NCBI GenBank assembly: GCA_019693395.1
Contig: JAAMXP010004110.1
Coordinates: 1 to 34,420, forward strand
Source of the DNA: Ettlia oleoabundans
Taxonomy: Eukaryota > Chlorophyta > Chlorophyceae > Chlamydomonadales
Length of the DNA stretch: 34,420 nt
Direction: 5' to 3'
Below are positions 11,091 to 28,400 of this stretch, piece by piece. Within the stretch, counting starts at the first letter, position 1, and each line of letters opens with the position of its first letter. The position numbers and the translations under genes are program-made. The notes under the pieces are model-generated. The model was not told the DNA's origin, did no database searches, and worked only from the letters and a program-made list of their open reading frames with translations.

Positions 11091-11571
11091 GTGATACGCT
11101 GGAGGTATCGGTGTTTCCTTGCCCTTTTTTAAGGTTAAAATTGAAGAACCCATGCAAGGATTGATACACACACCCCTTGCTGCCGTCACCTGCTGCTGCC
11201 TCTGCTTTGCTTCCTGCCTCGAACTTCGCTTTTGTGTCCCCACATATTTTATCAGTTTTGCTCTTGAGTTACTGCGTGCCACTTTTACTCTTGACAATTT
11301 GAGCACTTGCAACCCAAAGCCCTGCGGCATTCCTCACCACCAAAAGCAAGATAGCATGCCCAGTCGAGGTGGCAGCCTGTAATACGCAACTGCATTACTG
11401 AGTATCTAAGAGGGCTGGTCCAAAGCAGAAAATCATATCGGTAGACTGTACCTAAGTGGGCACTAGCCCCGGCGCAGTGTGTGCCGCCTGCCAGGTGTCA
11501 CCTCTTCTTGGATCATAGGTTTTACGCCCCTTGGGCTATCGATCGCCGGCGGGTTGTTGTTGTTTTCCCAA
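11091..11571 (+). other. Intergenic region with TGTAA at 11378-11382
   Basis: 481 bases between the unrecognised gene and AGXT2. TGTAA at 11378-11382 is the likely poly(A) signal of the upstream gene, leaving about 190 bases as the AGXT2 promoter and leader. An open frame at 11119-11382 has no family resemblance and is not called. Confidence 0.55.
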
Positions 11572-16430
<4,859 letters not shown>

Positions 16431-17033
16431 GCCTTGAACCTCCATCAACCCAACAGGAACAATCATGACGAGCCAGTCGCAGACCTGGGAGGGCTGCTGG
16501 GCTGCCGGGAGGCTCCTGGCTGGCAGCAGGCTGGCTTAGAGGCAGGCTCGAGAGGCCGCAGGTGCTACATGGTGGAGCCTGAGGCGTGGAAGTTGTTGGG
16601 AGCGGCGGTGCAGCTACATGTAGCAAGGCAGGCAGGCAGGCACGAGTGTACCTGTGACATTTTCAACTTACTGATTTTTATGTCGGAGCGGGGTTGGCAT
16701 TTGGGAGCAGTCCCCCCGTAATTGGTTGACCTTTGCCACAAGAGTCTGTTTGAAAGGCACCTCGGTTGCGCAGCATGGGACTGTCATTCGGTGGGCTGGC
16801 TGACAACATTAGTTCTGCTTCACTTGACAACCGTTTGCATGTATTTTAATCGCGACAAAATACGAGTATTTCATTTGGCAGTGCAGGCAGCTGCTGGCGG
16901 CTGTCACGAGGTGCAGCAGGACTGGCAACTCGTGTTGCAGAGGGTCACATGCCACCAACCGTCCATTTTCCCACTCGGGCACCTCCCAAGTCCATCAACC
17001 CTGTCACCATGGTCACCATGGCCATCAGGGCCA
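16431..17033. other. Convergent intergenic region, AGXT2 and ACB gene 3' ends
   Basis: 603 bases between two convergent stop codons. No supportable gene is present, and no TGTAA on either strand was found, so poly(A) sites here must use another signal or lie inside a gene. A short CAGG run near 16624 and a doubled CCATCAGGG near 17021-17038 are the only repeats seen. Confidence 0.5.
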
Positions 17034-18521
17034 TCAGGGCTTGTCCGCATCAGCGGTGTCTGCTTCAGCTGGCTCATCTGCATTGATGGTGCTTCCCTCT
17101 GCTGGCTTGTCCGCCTCTGCTGGTGCAGGATTTGCCTCTGCTGGTGCAGGATTTGCCTCTGCTGCCACCTCCTTGCCATCATCTCCTGTGCGAGCATCCT
17201 TGTACAGGCTCTTGGGGCCAAAGTCGTAATACGTTTTCACAAACGACAGCTTGGCCTTCTCAGCAGCCATGCCCTGCATGTATCACAAGCAAGAACGACA
17301 ATGCAGGTGGGAAGGCGGGTGTGGTCCAGCGGCACGGCCGGATAACTGGCGGACTTGGCTGGGCAGTTAGATCAGGCTAGCGGCTGCCAGGCCAGTGAAG
17401 CACTGGTATCAAACTAGCTGCAGGTAGCTGGCAAAGCAAAGCAGCAGCAAATTCACTATTATGCAGGACACCATTTAAACTTACTGAAAAACACCACTAC
17501 CCACCCAAGGACCACGCACCTTGTTATTCGTCCAGGCATCCCACTTGGCACGCCCCTCAAAGTCCAACCCTCCCTTCTCTGCCCACATGGGGCGCTCGGT
17601 TGTGTTGTCACCCTTCGTCGCCTGCTGGTAGAAGCTGCAGGATGGCAGAGCAAGCAGAGAGACGTTGGTGAGAAGAAAAGGCACAGGCTGGGGGCCGGGC
17701 TGTGCATGAATCCAGGTCTGCATATCAACAGTGTAACGAACTGATCCCTCACCCGTAGAGCTTGTAGAAGTCGTCTGGCTTCACTGTTGCGCCACCAGGC
17801 TTGCTGCATTTGTGCAGGGTTTACATCAGGAATGCGGTCCAGCGGGCAGCGCACCCCACCTCACATGAGTTCCCCTCCATTGAGCAAGTGAGGACAATCA
17901 CGGACCTCATCTAGGGCATGTCATCCCACCTGATGATGCGCCAGTTCAACTTCTCATACTTTCCAGCCAGCACCTCAAACTCAGCAACATCGTACTTCTG
18001 CAGGCAGCACAGGCAGCAGGAGAGGTGGCAAAGGCTGCAATGGGGACGATCAACAGGCTCTTGCGTTTCGGCGGCGGTGCTATAACGGAACATCACAGCA
18101 GCACCGTATCTGTGCACCACGCAATGTTGGATGGCATGATAGCAGTTGGATTATACCCTCTGCAGCAAAAACCCCACCTCCTTGCGGTATGGCGAGATGT
18201 CCTTATTGGCAACGGCCGCCGCATATTTAGCCTCCTCCTCCATCTTAAGCTTCTTCAGCCGCGTGCGCGCAGCTGTAAACAGACATGCAGGCGCAATCAT
18301 TGACGATGCACATTCCCAAGCGAGCAGTCGCCGGCCCTGGCAGCGAAATCGGCCACTGGTGGTGCCGAGACCGCCCGTCTCCCCTGCCCACCTCGCAGCT
18401 TCTGCCGGCTCTCGCCGGGCTTGCTGTCCAAAAAGCCGGCTTGTGCAATGGCGGCTTCCAGTCCCTCGGCATCCTTAGCCCCCACAAGAGCGGCCACCGC
18501 GGTCTCCTCGTCCACGGCCAT
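17034..18521 (-). CDS. Acyl-CoA-binding (ACB) domain protein
   Basis: Binds long-chain acyl-CoA esters through an ACB domain. Six exons, in transcript order 18521-18392, 18272-18178, 17997-17930, 17803-17753, 17634-17520, 17273-17034 (TGA), join in phase to 232 residues. The ACB core is about residues 76-175: [41 protein letters not shown]. The Lys of the usual YKQAT motif is Gln here. The domain follows a 75-residue charged N-terminal extension with a predicted helical, Lys/Arg/Glu-rich stretch ([17 protein letters not shown]), and there is an insertion before FYKLYG. The C-terminus is an Ala/Pro/Glu tail containing a duplicated 21-base unit (AEANPAP twice). No signal peptide or membrane segment is seen, so it is probably cytosolic. 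All donors are GT. Confidence 0.9.
17113..17164 (-). repeat. 21-base tandem duplication in the ACB gene tail
   Basis: Two perfect copies (17113-17133 and 17134-17154) and part of a third encode AEANPAP repeats at the C-terminus of the acyl-CoA-binding protein. It looks like a recent in-frame duplication. Confidence 0.9.
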
Positions 18522-19428
18522 CTCTCGCTCTTATGCTGGCCGTATGTGTTTGTGACCGTAAAGCCGTCACCGAATACTGCAAGCTTCCAGAAGAGCGACA
18601 GAGATGCCTGGGAAGAGTCAATGCCAGCGTGGAGGCGCCTTCCACGTGCGCATGTTCTAGGATCCCTCTGTCTTTATTCTCGTTAGAGGGATGACCTGCC
18701 CTTTAGAAGGGCCGTAGAGCACAGCCAGAAATGGGACCTCCGCTGAGTGAAGACTTCTATTCAATAGGCGCTACTGTTGTTACTCATTATTATTTGGCCT
18801 TTAAGGTGGCTACAGTCATCTGGGCGCGTCAACCTGTGACGGATCGAACTGTTTGTGCCAGCATGCTTTGAAATTGGGACCAGAGCGCGCTGCCTGCGGT
18901 GGTAGGTGTAGAAGTGCCGACTCCAGGAGCTCTGGCAGGGGGACCCTTACCATGCAAGCGCGAGCCCAGCTGACTAGCCATCACCCAGAGCACTTAGTTT
19001 CCAGATAAGGCAAAGTGTACCGCATCTAGTAGTTGCTATCATCCTTGCTTGCACCAGGTGTACACTGTGTACAGCGTTCATGGCTCTCTGCCGCTAGTAG
19101 TTAAGAAGGACATGGTGTTGTACAGTCATGCAGTCGCAGCCTCAACACAACTGGCGCTTCAGCAGGGCTTGACACACCCGGCTGCTGCATGTCCCTGCAC
19201 CTGCTGTGGTGAGCAGTGCAGCTGCCTCACGACATTGGCTCCTCTTTCACCCTCACAGCAGGAATCCGGCTGTCAGCTTCCGCTTGGGCAGACCTGCAAC
19301 CGCCTCAGTAATGAGCCAACTGATGTGCAACAAGGTGAAGCAGCAGCAACCACTGCGAATGCTTGACCAACCAATGCTCCATGCATGGGCAAGTAACTGC
19401 AAACTACAATCGCGCAGCCCCACGTACA
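18522..19428. other. Intergenic region between the ACB gene and CAP-D2
   Basis: 907 bases, the longest gap in the window. It should hold the promoter and leader of the acyl-CoA-binding gene (near 18522) and the 3' UTR of CAP-D2 (near 19428), both transcribed leftward. No convincing open frame, tRNA fold, repeat or TGTAA on the minus strand was seen. A GTTCGATCC-like string near 18840 was checked and does not form a T arm. Confidence 0.5.
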
Positions 19429-22400
19429 TCAAAGCTCCGCAAATTCATCTGGATCAACACACCTGCGACCACTGCGCCTGCCGCCCTTGGCCGATGCCGA
19501 TGGTGCAGCAGCGTCCTCTGCATCCGCCGCCTGACCTGAAAACACCGACGCCAGCGATGCCACCTTGCCTCCTCGCAAACAGCCAGAGCCACGGCTGCCT
19601 GCGCGCTGGCGATTGGCTGCCGCCGCTTCCTGCTCCTGCTCCTCTTCCTGCTGCTCCTCATCCTCATCCTCAGCTGCAGCATCATCTTCATTCTCCTCTT
19701 CTTCTTCCTCCTCTACCACCGCCGTACGCCGCCGACTGCCGTGCCGGCCCACTGCGGGCTTGGCAGGAACCGCCGCTGCAGCAGAGCGCCGGCCCCGGGC
19801 CTTCCGTGGCAGCTGCTCTGCCTCCTGATCTGCCCTGTGCTCTGCTGCCCGTGCATCAGGATCTGGCTTGACCTTGACTGCCGTCCCAGACTGCTGCTCC
19901 GACACAGCAGGCTGGGGGCCGCCAGCCGCAGCAGTGCCACCCTCCTGTGCTGCTGCGTCTGCCTGAGCTTGTTCGCTGGTCCTGTCATCCTCGCTCATTG
20001 CCTCAGCCTCAGCGTCAGTGCCACCCTCAGCATCTGCACCTGCCGCAGGTCCACCACCACCGCTTTCTTCCTCCAGCTGCATGTCACCCAGTTGGCGCCG
20101 CATCTCTGACACATCACCCGCATCAGCAGGGCCCCCCTCTCCGCTCTGCAGCCCCGAGTCTGCCGCAGCAGCGGCGGCTCGCTCCTCTGCATGTCGGCGT
20201 GCCTCCTCGGCTGTCCGCTCCTCGTCGGCACGCTCCTGGGCGTACTCCGCAATCTTCTGCTCAAAGGCCTCAATCTCAGCCTACAGGGTATAAGAAACAA
20301 GGCGATGGACTTGGGTGGAGCAGAAAGCAACCTTTGCAATAAGCACAAAGCTGAGGTTGGCTTGCACGCCAATGTTCAGTAGGTGCGCCCCCTTCCCCCC
20401 ACCCCTTCCAAGCCGTTCACAGGTCGGCCCACCCACCTTGAGGTCCTGCTTGTTGCTGCCCTTCTTGGCCTTCTGGATGATGCTGGTGATAGCCGCAGCC
20501 ACCTGCAGGCAGGCATGAAGGCAGGCAGGCATGAGTGAATCAGCGCATAAGCAGCTCGAAATCAAGCAGTAGTCCCAGATATCAACACAGCAGGTCGGTA
20601 TAATACCCGACCACCCGGCAGGTGCAGCGACACAAGCAGCAAGGGGCGGCGGCAGGGGCATCAGGGTATGCTTGCCTCCTCATCTCCCAGCGTGTGCTTG
20701 TAGAAGCGGAAGGACTCGCTCAGCTTCTTCAGCCCCTTCTCACTTAGCGGCAGCTGCACCAGAGACTGAGAGCAAACGTTGAGACAGTGGCAGACATACC
20801 ATGATTCGGTTACTGCCGTGGAGATGGACAGGCTGCAAAGTGACAAAAGAAGCTTGCTGTTTGAGCCATGACAACCAGCATTTACAACCATCAAGGGATC
20901 ACAACAGGTGCAGCCTAACCAGCCGCAACGCCACCCACCTGTGTAAGGCAGAATGCGATGGAGTGCCACTGGGCCACGTCCTCAGTTGCGGCAAAGCGCT
21001 GACACAGCTTCTCTATGAGAGAGTCGCCCTGCTTGTCCTTCTTGATGTAACCCAGCAGCTGCAGGGGGAAGCACAGGAAAGCGACTCAGGCCGTGGGTGG
21101 GTGATTGGGAGTTGTTTGCAGTACACAGAGTTTCAAGGCGAGTGCGTGACCAGGCAACACTGCCTCAATCGGCAGTGCCGTTACTAACCCATGCTGACCC
21201 ACTCCTGTATGCACAAACTCCACCCTTCACCACGGACACAGCCATGTTGCAGCGGACAGCCCCACTCTTGTCCCTGGTCTTGCCCTGCCCAACTCCCGAC
21301 TTGATGGCTGAATGATTGACCACCAACCAAAGCCCCTACACCTTGCCGGTCCCCCCCTCCCATGCATCCTCACATGCTGCATGATTGACTGGAACTGCGG
21401 CTTGGTGAGGTTGGGCTCCTTGGACAGGTTGGAAAGGATGTCGGGCAGCAGGTTGTAGATGGGGCTGGTGCCCTGCAAGCGAGGCAAGGGGAGAAAGAGT
21501 GTGATGGCTGGCAATTCTTTCCATGATGCCCTGTGCTCCATTGCTGTTTGCCTCATTTACCGGCAGCTGACGGGAATGCAAGTTTGGCACATACCAATCC
21601 CCATCCAGATCAACCCATTATATGCGTATGCAGGGCACCTTGTACTCCTTCTTGGCCAGTTCGTGGAAGAAGAGCTGCGCCAGAGCCGCGATGCGATCCT
21701 CGCTGTCCTCAAGGCACAAAGCCATCTTGGCTATGTGGCCCTTGACCTGCATAAGGTGGGGGCCCGTCAACGCGTGAGCATGGGAGCCAGCCAAACGTAG
21801 GGAAAAACGGTTACAGAGTGCCAACAGATCACAAGCTCTGGCAGGTGTGCTCTCCAAACCGGACAATTCCTTGACACTTGCCTTCATCATGTCGTTCAGG
21901 ATGAGGTGCGTCAGCACCATGAGCGTATTCTTGCGCACGGATGCATCGCTGTCAAGGAGAGGGCGGTACATGAACTCTGCAGCAGAGCAGAGCAGCGGCA
22001 GACGGATGGGCATTACTGGTTTGTGATGCTAAGATGGTGATGTCATGTGGATGGGAGAGGCAGGGCAGCGGCCACACGATGCTTTTGGATTGTGCATGTC
22101 TTCCTTACTCTACCACAACTGCAAGTCGCAGCCACACAGCAATGCAGCTCGAGCCGTCCACCAACGTACGGCTTACCCCCACCTAACCTCAACCCCCGCC
22201 CACCCACCAGTGTAGGGCTCCAGCACATTGGGGAAGCGCAGCGCCAGGTCACCCAGGGCGATGATAAGGTTGGAGCGCAGGCGGGCTTCCAGGCCCCTGT
22301 GTAGGTGTGAGGGTGGCAGGTGGGTCAATTGGGTGAATGGCGAAGCATGGAGGAGGCGCAGAGACGATACGGAGGTTACCGTCAACGTGCATTGCAACCG

Positions 22401-25400
22401 CCCCCGCTGCCCCACTCACTCTCGCTGCACCAGTGTGAAGAGCAGGTCGAGGTTGCTGTGGCCACCAGGTCCCGTGGGACGGTGCTCGCAGAAGGAGGCG
22501 TCCACCACCATCAGCTTGGTGAGCGCCAGCAGAGCTGCGCCACGCAGACGTGTGTCGGCGCCCAACAGCCAGCTGATGTTGAAGCACACTGCGGTGGCGG
22601 TGGAGCGGGATTGGTGAGGCATGTCAGAAGGCGATGGGTGGGAGGGCGCTAAGCGAACAGCTGGTTACGGCCTTGTGAAGGGTTTGAGTGACGCTGGCTT
22701 GTACGCTCTGCCCATGGCACAATAGGCTGTTCTGCAGGTATGCAGGCTTACTGGCAGAGACGAGGCACGCGTAGGGCCCCAGCAGGCTACGGGCAGCCAG
22801 AATCTGGGCCTCTGCCTGCAGGCAACATGGTGTCCCACCATCAGGTGGGGTAGCGCAAGAACCACACAAAGTGCATTGGCGCAGTGCCAGTCGGGCACAA
22901 ACATCATACACTACTTGCCTTGGTCTCCAACCTGCCAGCCCAACCCAGCAAAGCCAGCCCACACACACACCCCACCTGCTCCTTCATGGCATCCAGCTCA
23001 GCATCAGCAGCCACGCTGCCCACGCCCAGCTCAGCATTGATGTCCTCCTCCTCACCACCTCCTGCAGAACAAACAGGGAGGACAGGCTAAGTTGCAAAGA
23101 AGGGGGCACACGAGGCTACCCAGCTTTCCAACACCACCAAATACAGCCAGACTACTTGCTTGCAGAGCAAGGCAGCCACAGGCAATGGCAAGCAGAAGCA
23201 CAGCCACTGCATATTGCGAGTGGCCTGCTGCCGCTGCAGTGCAGGTTGCACGTAACCGTGCCCACAACACCTGCAACAGGGCATCAATATCCGGGACCAG
23301 CAGCGGAAGTAGCACCAGCAGTAGCGCTGCAGCACCTGGAGTGCGACCAGCGGCCAGACGCTCTGCACGTTCCTCCGCAGCCCGCTTCTCCCGCTCCATC
23401 CTCATGCGGCGCACACCCTTGGCAGCACGCTCCACAAACACCTGCAGTGCATGAAGCCATACGGAGTTGATCAAGAGGCATGAGCAGTCCAGCAGGCAGA
23501 GCGGCAAGCACGCCAGGACGTGGGCATGCCCCAGGTGCATGCAATGGAAATCTCGCGGTGCCACGACAATGCCAGCGGCTGCATCGGAACAGCCGGCTCA
23601 ACCACAGGCCAAAAATGAGCCAGCAGGTGCCCCTCACCAGGTGCTGAAGTGCCACGTGTCCGAGCACAAAGAGGAAGCGGCTGAGCGGCGCCACGTTGTG
23701 AATGCTTCGTGCCTGCTGGGTGGCCCCGCTGGCCTGCTGCGAAGCAGCCGGCCGTGCCTCCCCGCCTTCCTCCCAGCGCGCTGCACCATGCTGGGAAGCA
23801 TTCCCTTCGACTGCTGTCCCCTCAGCTGGGTCATCAGCCTCCATCGCATCGGCCGCCGCCCCCAAGCTGTCGCCCTCAGCGCTGGTGAAAGCCTGCCGCG
23901 CCAGGTGCTTGAGAATGGCGGCACTCAGGTGCTCAGGTGCAGGGTGCAGGATGTATATGGCGCTCACCGCGCTCTCGGCTGCTGAACACCATGCGGCTTC
24001 AGGCAGCGATGAGGCAACCACCACACTGGTGAGGGCGGCATAGATCTGTGGCATGATGCCGTTATACTTGCTGCAGCGACAGAGCGGGGGGGCAGGGCGA
24101 GTAAGCTCGCTCGTCAGTGGGCTCCTATTGCCGCTGTCGCAGCTAGATTGTCAAGCAGCAGGAAGCTGGGGCAGCTTGCTCGCAATGGCACATGGGTACT
24201 ATAGGGCAGATCAACACAGGCTCATTAGTCTGCTCGCGCCTACCAGTCTTGCACTCACCCTGCCTTGCAGTTGACTGCGAGACGCTGCAGAGTGATGCAG
24301 GCATGGCGCGTGATGAGGGCATCAGACACAGCTTGCGAGAAACCAAAGCGCAGCAGGTCTTCCACCTGCTTCTGCGTGAAGTTCTCTGGCTGCGTGGCAG
24401 CCGACATGGAAAGGATCGCAAGCGCAGCACGCAGATCACGGTGTGCCCTGCAGGCAGCAGGATGCGCCCACCGGTATGAACAGGAGACAAGGTAACAAGC
24501 AGGTTGATTGTAGAAACGAGATGGCATTTGATAACCGCCACAACCCACCAGGTAAGCAATCGGCTCAAGGGTGATTCCCTGCCCCACTTTTCCAGAGCCT
24601 CGTTCCTCGCTCTCCAGCCACGTGCTGGGGCCTAAAACAGCTCTCTTTTGTCGCAAGACTCACTCCACCCCAGCCTTACCACCAGCTTGACCCGACCAAA
24701 TGCCCACCTGTTGGCGCCTGCTGCCCGCTGCTCCATGGCGCGGAAGGCCTCAGCGGCGATGCCCCAGAGCTCTGCCAGTATGATAGGGCGCAGGAACTGC
24801 TTCTGGACAAACTCCTTCACCACCTCCTCCAGCGAACCCAGTTCGCCTGCATTAATGGGGACGCAGACGGTCGAGCCACTGGGATGGAAGCTGAATGCGT
24901 TAAGCTTAGTCTGAAGCACATCATGGCTAGGTACTGATGCATCATAAGGTCACACATAGCACAAGGCAGGGCAGGCCACAGAGCATGCACCACTCATATT
25001 GCACAGCTCAGCAGAGCTTGGTGCAGCGTACCCAACGTGGCGCCGGTGGCCAGGTCAATGAGGTTGCGGGCTGCCTGCGCGGACGAGAAAATGTTGCCGG
25101 ACCAGCCATTGATGTACAGCTGGTCCAGGGCCTCAACTATGCGATCCTTGACGGCTGCAGGCACAGGAAGATGTAAAGGGAAGGACGCAGGGCAAGCCAG
25201 GTCAAAGAGAGGTTGGGAATGGGCGCAAGTGGATTGATGGCGATTTATATTGATGGAGTGATCAATCGACAAAAACCCTTGCTGGGGAGATTTATATCTG
25301 CAGGGAACGCTGGGCCGCAATGATCACCCTGGTCTGTGGCAAAGATGAGAGGCAGCATCTTGCGGATTGCATCGGCGGCGCCATCCAGCTCAAACTGCTT

Positions 25401-28400
25401 GCAGGTCAGCAGCATGGCGATGCTCTCCTGCACGTCGCTGATGGTCGACGAAGACAACAGTTGCTACAGGGAGTAACAGGGGCAGAAGAGGGGTGGTGGC
25501 AATTGGTAGTAGGTTATGCGAGGAATAGCTCGTGTGGGATGAAGGACACTGTGTGGTAGAATATGCTGACCAAGCACAAGTAGCCACAGTCGACAGCATC
25601 AGCAGCAAGCAACTCGGCCAGCCGCTGCAGCAACTGTTACAGGTGGTGTCTGGCGTAAGGTGGCACACCCCCCTTCTCCCTTGCCCATGCAGCAGCATCT
25701 AATGCTGTCCAGACATGGCCACGACCACCATGGCCCAGCGCGAGATGGGCAGCACCTGAGTGATGGTGGGCAGACAGGCGGTGAGGGCCTTGCAGAAAGT
25801 GATGCCCACTGTGAGGGAGGCCACCGCCATCCTCAGATCCTCAATGGTGCCGTCAAACCCAAACTCCGCAGCTGCAGCAGACGGCAAGTTGGCGCGCAAA
25901 TGCATATGTTGGGCAGGATAACAAATTGAGCGCACCCCTCAACCAGCCAGCGCTTCAACGGACAAAGCAGCACGGAAGCTGCAAGGCTGCCTGCAAGGAT
26001 GCCCTCGCGTGCAAGCAGTACAGATATAAAGTTTCTGAAGAAATTGCACATTCTCTATCTGCATTATTCGCAATCGACGAGCAGGTCAGCAGCTCTGCAG
26101 GCTATGGCAGCAGGCATGCTTACGTGAGCGGACCCGCTGTGCAGGCTGCTCATCGGCAGCCTCCTGGTCGCCCTCCGCAGCGGCCTCTTTTTGCTCTTCC
26201 TCGCCACCTGCTGCTGCCACCTCGCCATCCACTTCCATTTCCTCAATTGACACCTCAGCTCCTGGCTCCGCCTTCACAGGGACATCAGCGCCACCCTCCT
26301 GCCCACCCTCCTCCGCCGCTTCACCACCCTCCACTTCAATCGCCTGCTGCAGGTCGTCGCCCTGCTGGCCCAAAAGTGCCTTCTGGGCTTCTTCTGGGGG
26401 CTCCAGCTGGTCCAGAATCTGACGGTGGAGCGCCAGGGTCGTCTCGAACCGCCCCACAATCAGCTGATGGCCAAAGGGATTGTACAGCATGAGGGCCTGC
26501 AACAGGCGCAATGCCTCCTTGCGGACCAACGAGGATTTGTCCTCCAGCCGGCCTGCACAGGGCAAATGCTGGGGACAGATGAAGTGTAAAGCCAGGGCGG
26601 ACATTAACATTGGCAGGCAGCTTCGCGATACCTCAAGAAGCCACTAGCAGAGTAACAGCCCAGGTGGCCGGTCATTGCCAATCTGCGTAAGCGAAGTGGC
26701 TGCCTGCTTGCCATTCCAACACAGGGCATCCCTTCTTGACATCACGGCAACAAAGAGAGCCAAGTCTCACCAACAGCCATGTCTGTGACGGTTTGCCAGT
26801 GTCCCAGCGGGATTGCCTTGTGCTCTGCCAAGTACTCCCACGCCTGCAGAACAGCAACCCGAGTGTAGCTGCTCTGGTCCCTGCACATTGGGGCGGACAG
26901 CAGGAACGATGGGGAGAATTGGCAGGAGATACATTAGGTTGCATACATATGTATCATACCGCTGAGTTCGGCACAGCGACTTGGAGTAGGGCAACATGCA
27001 CTGCCAGTAGCTTAACCTGTGAACCCAAAAGAACTGGCTAAGATCGATTTGAATGAACCAGGCGCTGGATAGGAGGTTAGAGTTACCCAGCTGCTCCTCT
27101 GGCACCGCACCTGATGCGTTCGCACAGCAGGTCCAGCAGGTGCTGCTTCTGCAGCAGGCGTGCTTGGGCACCCTGAGCGTCCGCAGTTGCCTGCTTCATG
27201 GCGTCACTGCACCCCATGACAGTCAAGCCAGCGGGTCAGACAAACATCATTGCACTATTTCCAATAATAAGAACATGGGCAGGCAGTGCATGCTTCCATA
27301 TGTTGCTGCCAGCCACTGCCTACAGCTGCTTGCCTGCCATAGACATTGTGCAGCAGCGAGCTGATGGCGTGCATAATGGCGCTGCGCAGGGAGTAGGCCT
27401 TGCCGCCCAGGTGTGGAAGCAGCAGCGAGATCTGTGTCGCCATAAGCCTGCACAATGCATAGCAGCAAAGACTTGTTAGCAGTGCGGCAGCCATGCAGCG
27501 ATGCAACAACAGCTGCTCTAGCCAACATTTGGCTGCTCCCAGCCCAATGCCCGTAAACACCTCGGTTCGCTCGCTTGGCAAACAGCATGCCCGCCGCAGC
27601 AAAACTTACTTGGGCAGCTGGTTGGCCATTTCCTTGACGAAAGCAGCCACGCTGCGCACGCCCGCCTTCTCGCCCGTGGCGCTCTGCTGCCGCTCGTACT
27701 CGGCGGGGTCAACGGCGGCAATCTCCCCCAGCACTGCCGCTGCCTGCACATCAAAGTAACCAACGCATCAGTTGCATTGATCCTGGACACTGTAGGCAAG
27801 TAAACTGCATCAGAAACAACCAACTGCAGCAAAGCCAACAAAATCCCAAAGTACCGCCAGCTTGCGACCTGAGCCGTGGGCAAGGCACTTACCAGGCGTC
27901 CGTCATCCCATTGCTGGATGGTGTAGCGCAGGGTGCCTGCCACCAGCACTGGCGTGTGATCATACTTGGTGAGCACGTCCACAATTGCGGCTGCAGCACA
28001 ACCAGACAAAGCAATTAAGATAGAAAGCAAAGAAGTGGGGGCAGTACCAAGCATTGGCCGGCTTGATGTGAAGCAGCAAGGAGGCTAAGAGTTCCCAAAC
28101 TACAGAAGCTGCTGTGAAGCATTATGCAAACAGCAGCGGCCCACCGCTTGAGCTGCTGTTACACTCGATCTAACCCATGGCTTGGAGCGCTGCCTCAAGT
28201 CACAGACAGAGCTCAACCATCCTAACAGGAAAGTGCTATCACGGAAGAAGGGAAGGGCAGCCACCTATTCTTGGCAGGGAAGCCAGTAGCAAGGGTACCC
28301 ACCAGTGGCGTTATCCAGCTGCTGGTACTTGAGTGCAGCCATGGCCATGATGTGCGCAGCATTCACCGCCTGCTCCTCACACTTGGTGCAGCCTGGATCC

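Noticed and set aside
11119..11382. Open frame starting after the unrecognised gene, with VKIEEP
   Set aside because: VKIEEP resembles a sumoylation site and could have been a last exon, but the phase from the GTAAGT donor does not match and the intron would be only about 47 bases.
18830..18860. GTTCGATCC-like string on the minus strand (tRNA T-loop)
   Set aside because: The flanking bases do not pair into a five-base T stem, and no acceptor or anticodon arm is found around it.
19206..19871. A 221-codon open frame on the plus strand
   Set aside because: It is antisense to the CAP-D2 tail, and its Pro/Leu/His-rich composition mirrors the Glu/Ala-rich coding strand. No start context or homology.
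22871..23470. A 199-codon plus-strand frame
   Set aside because: It lies opposite CAP-D2 exons 16-17 and their introns and lacks any recognisable domain.
25560..25630. Possible extra CAP-D2 exon encoding RLAELLAAD
   Set aside because: No good donor follows it. Joining the exons on either side directly gives PTITQ-QLLSSSTISDVQES, which matches the family without an insertion.
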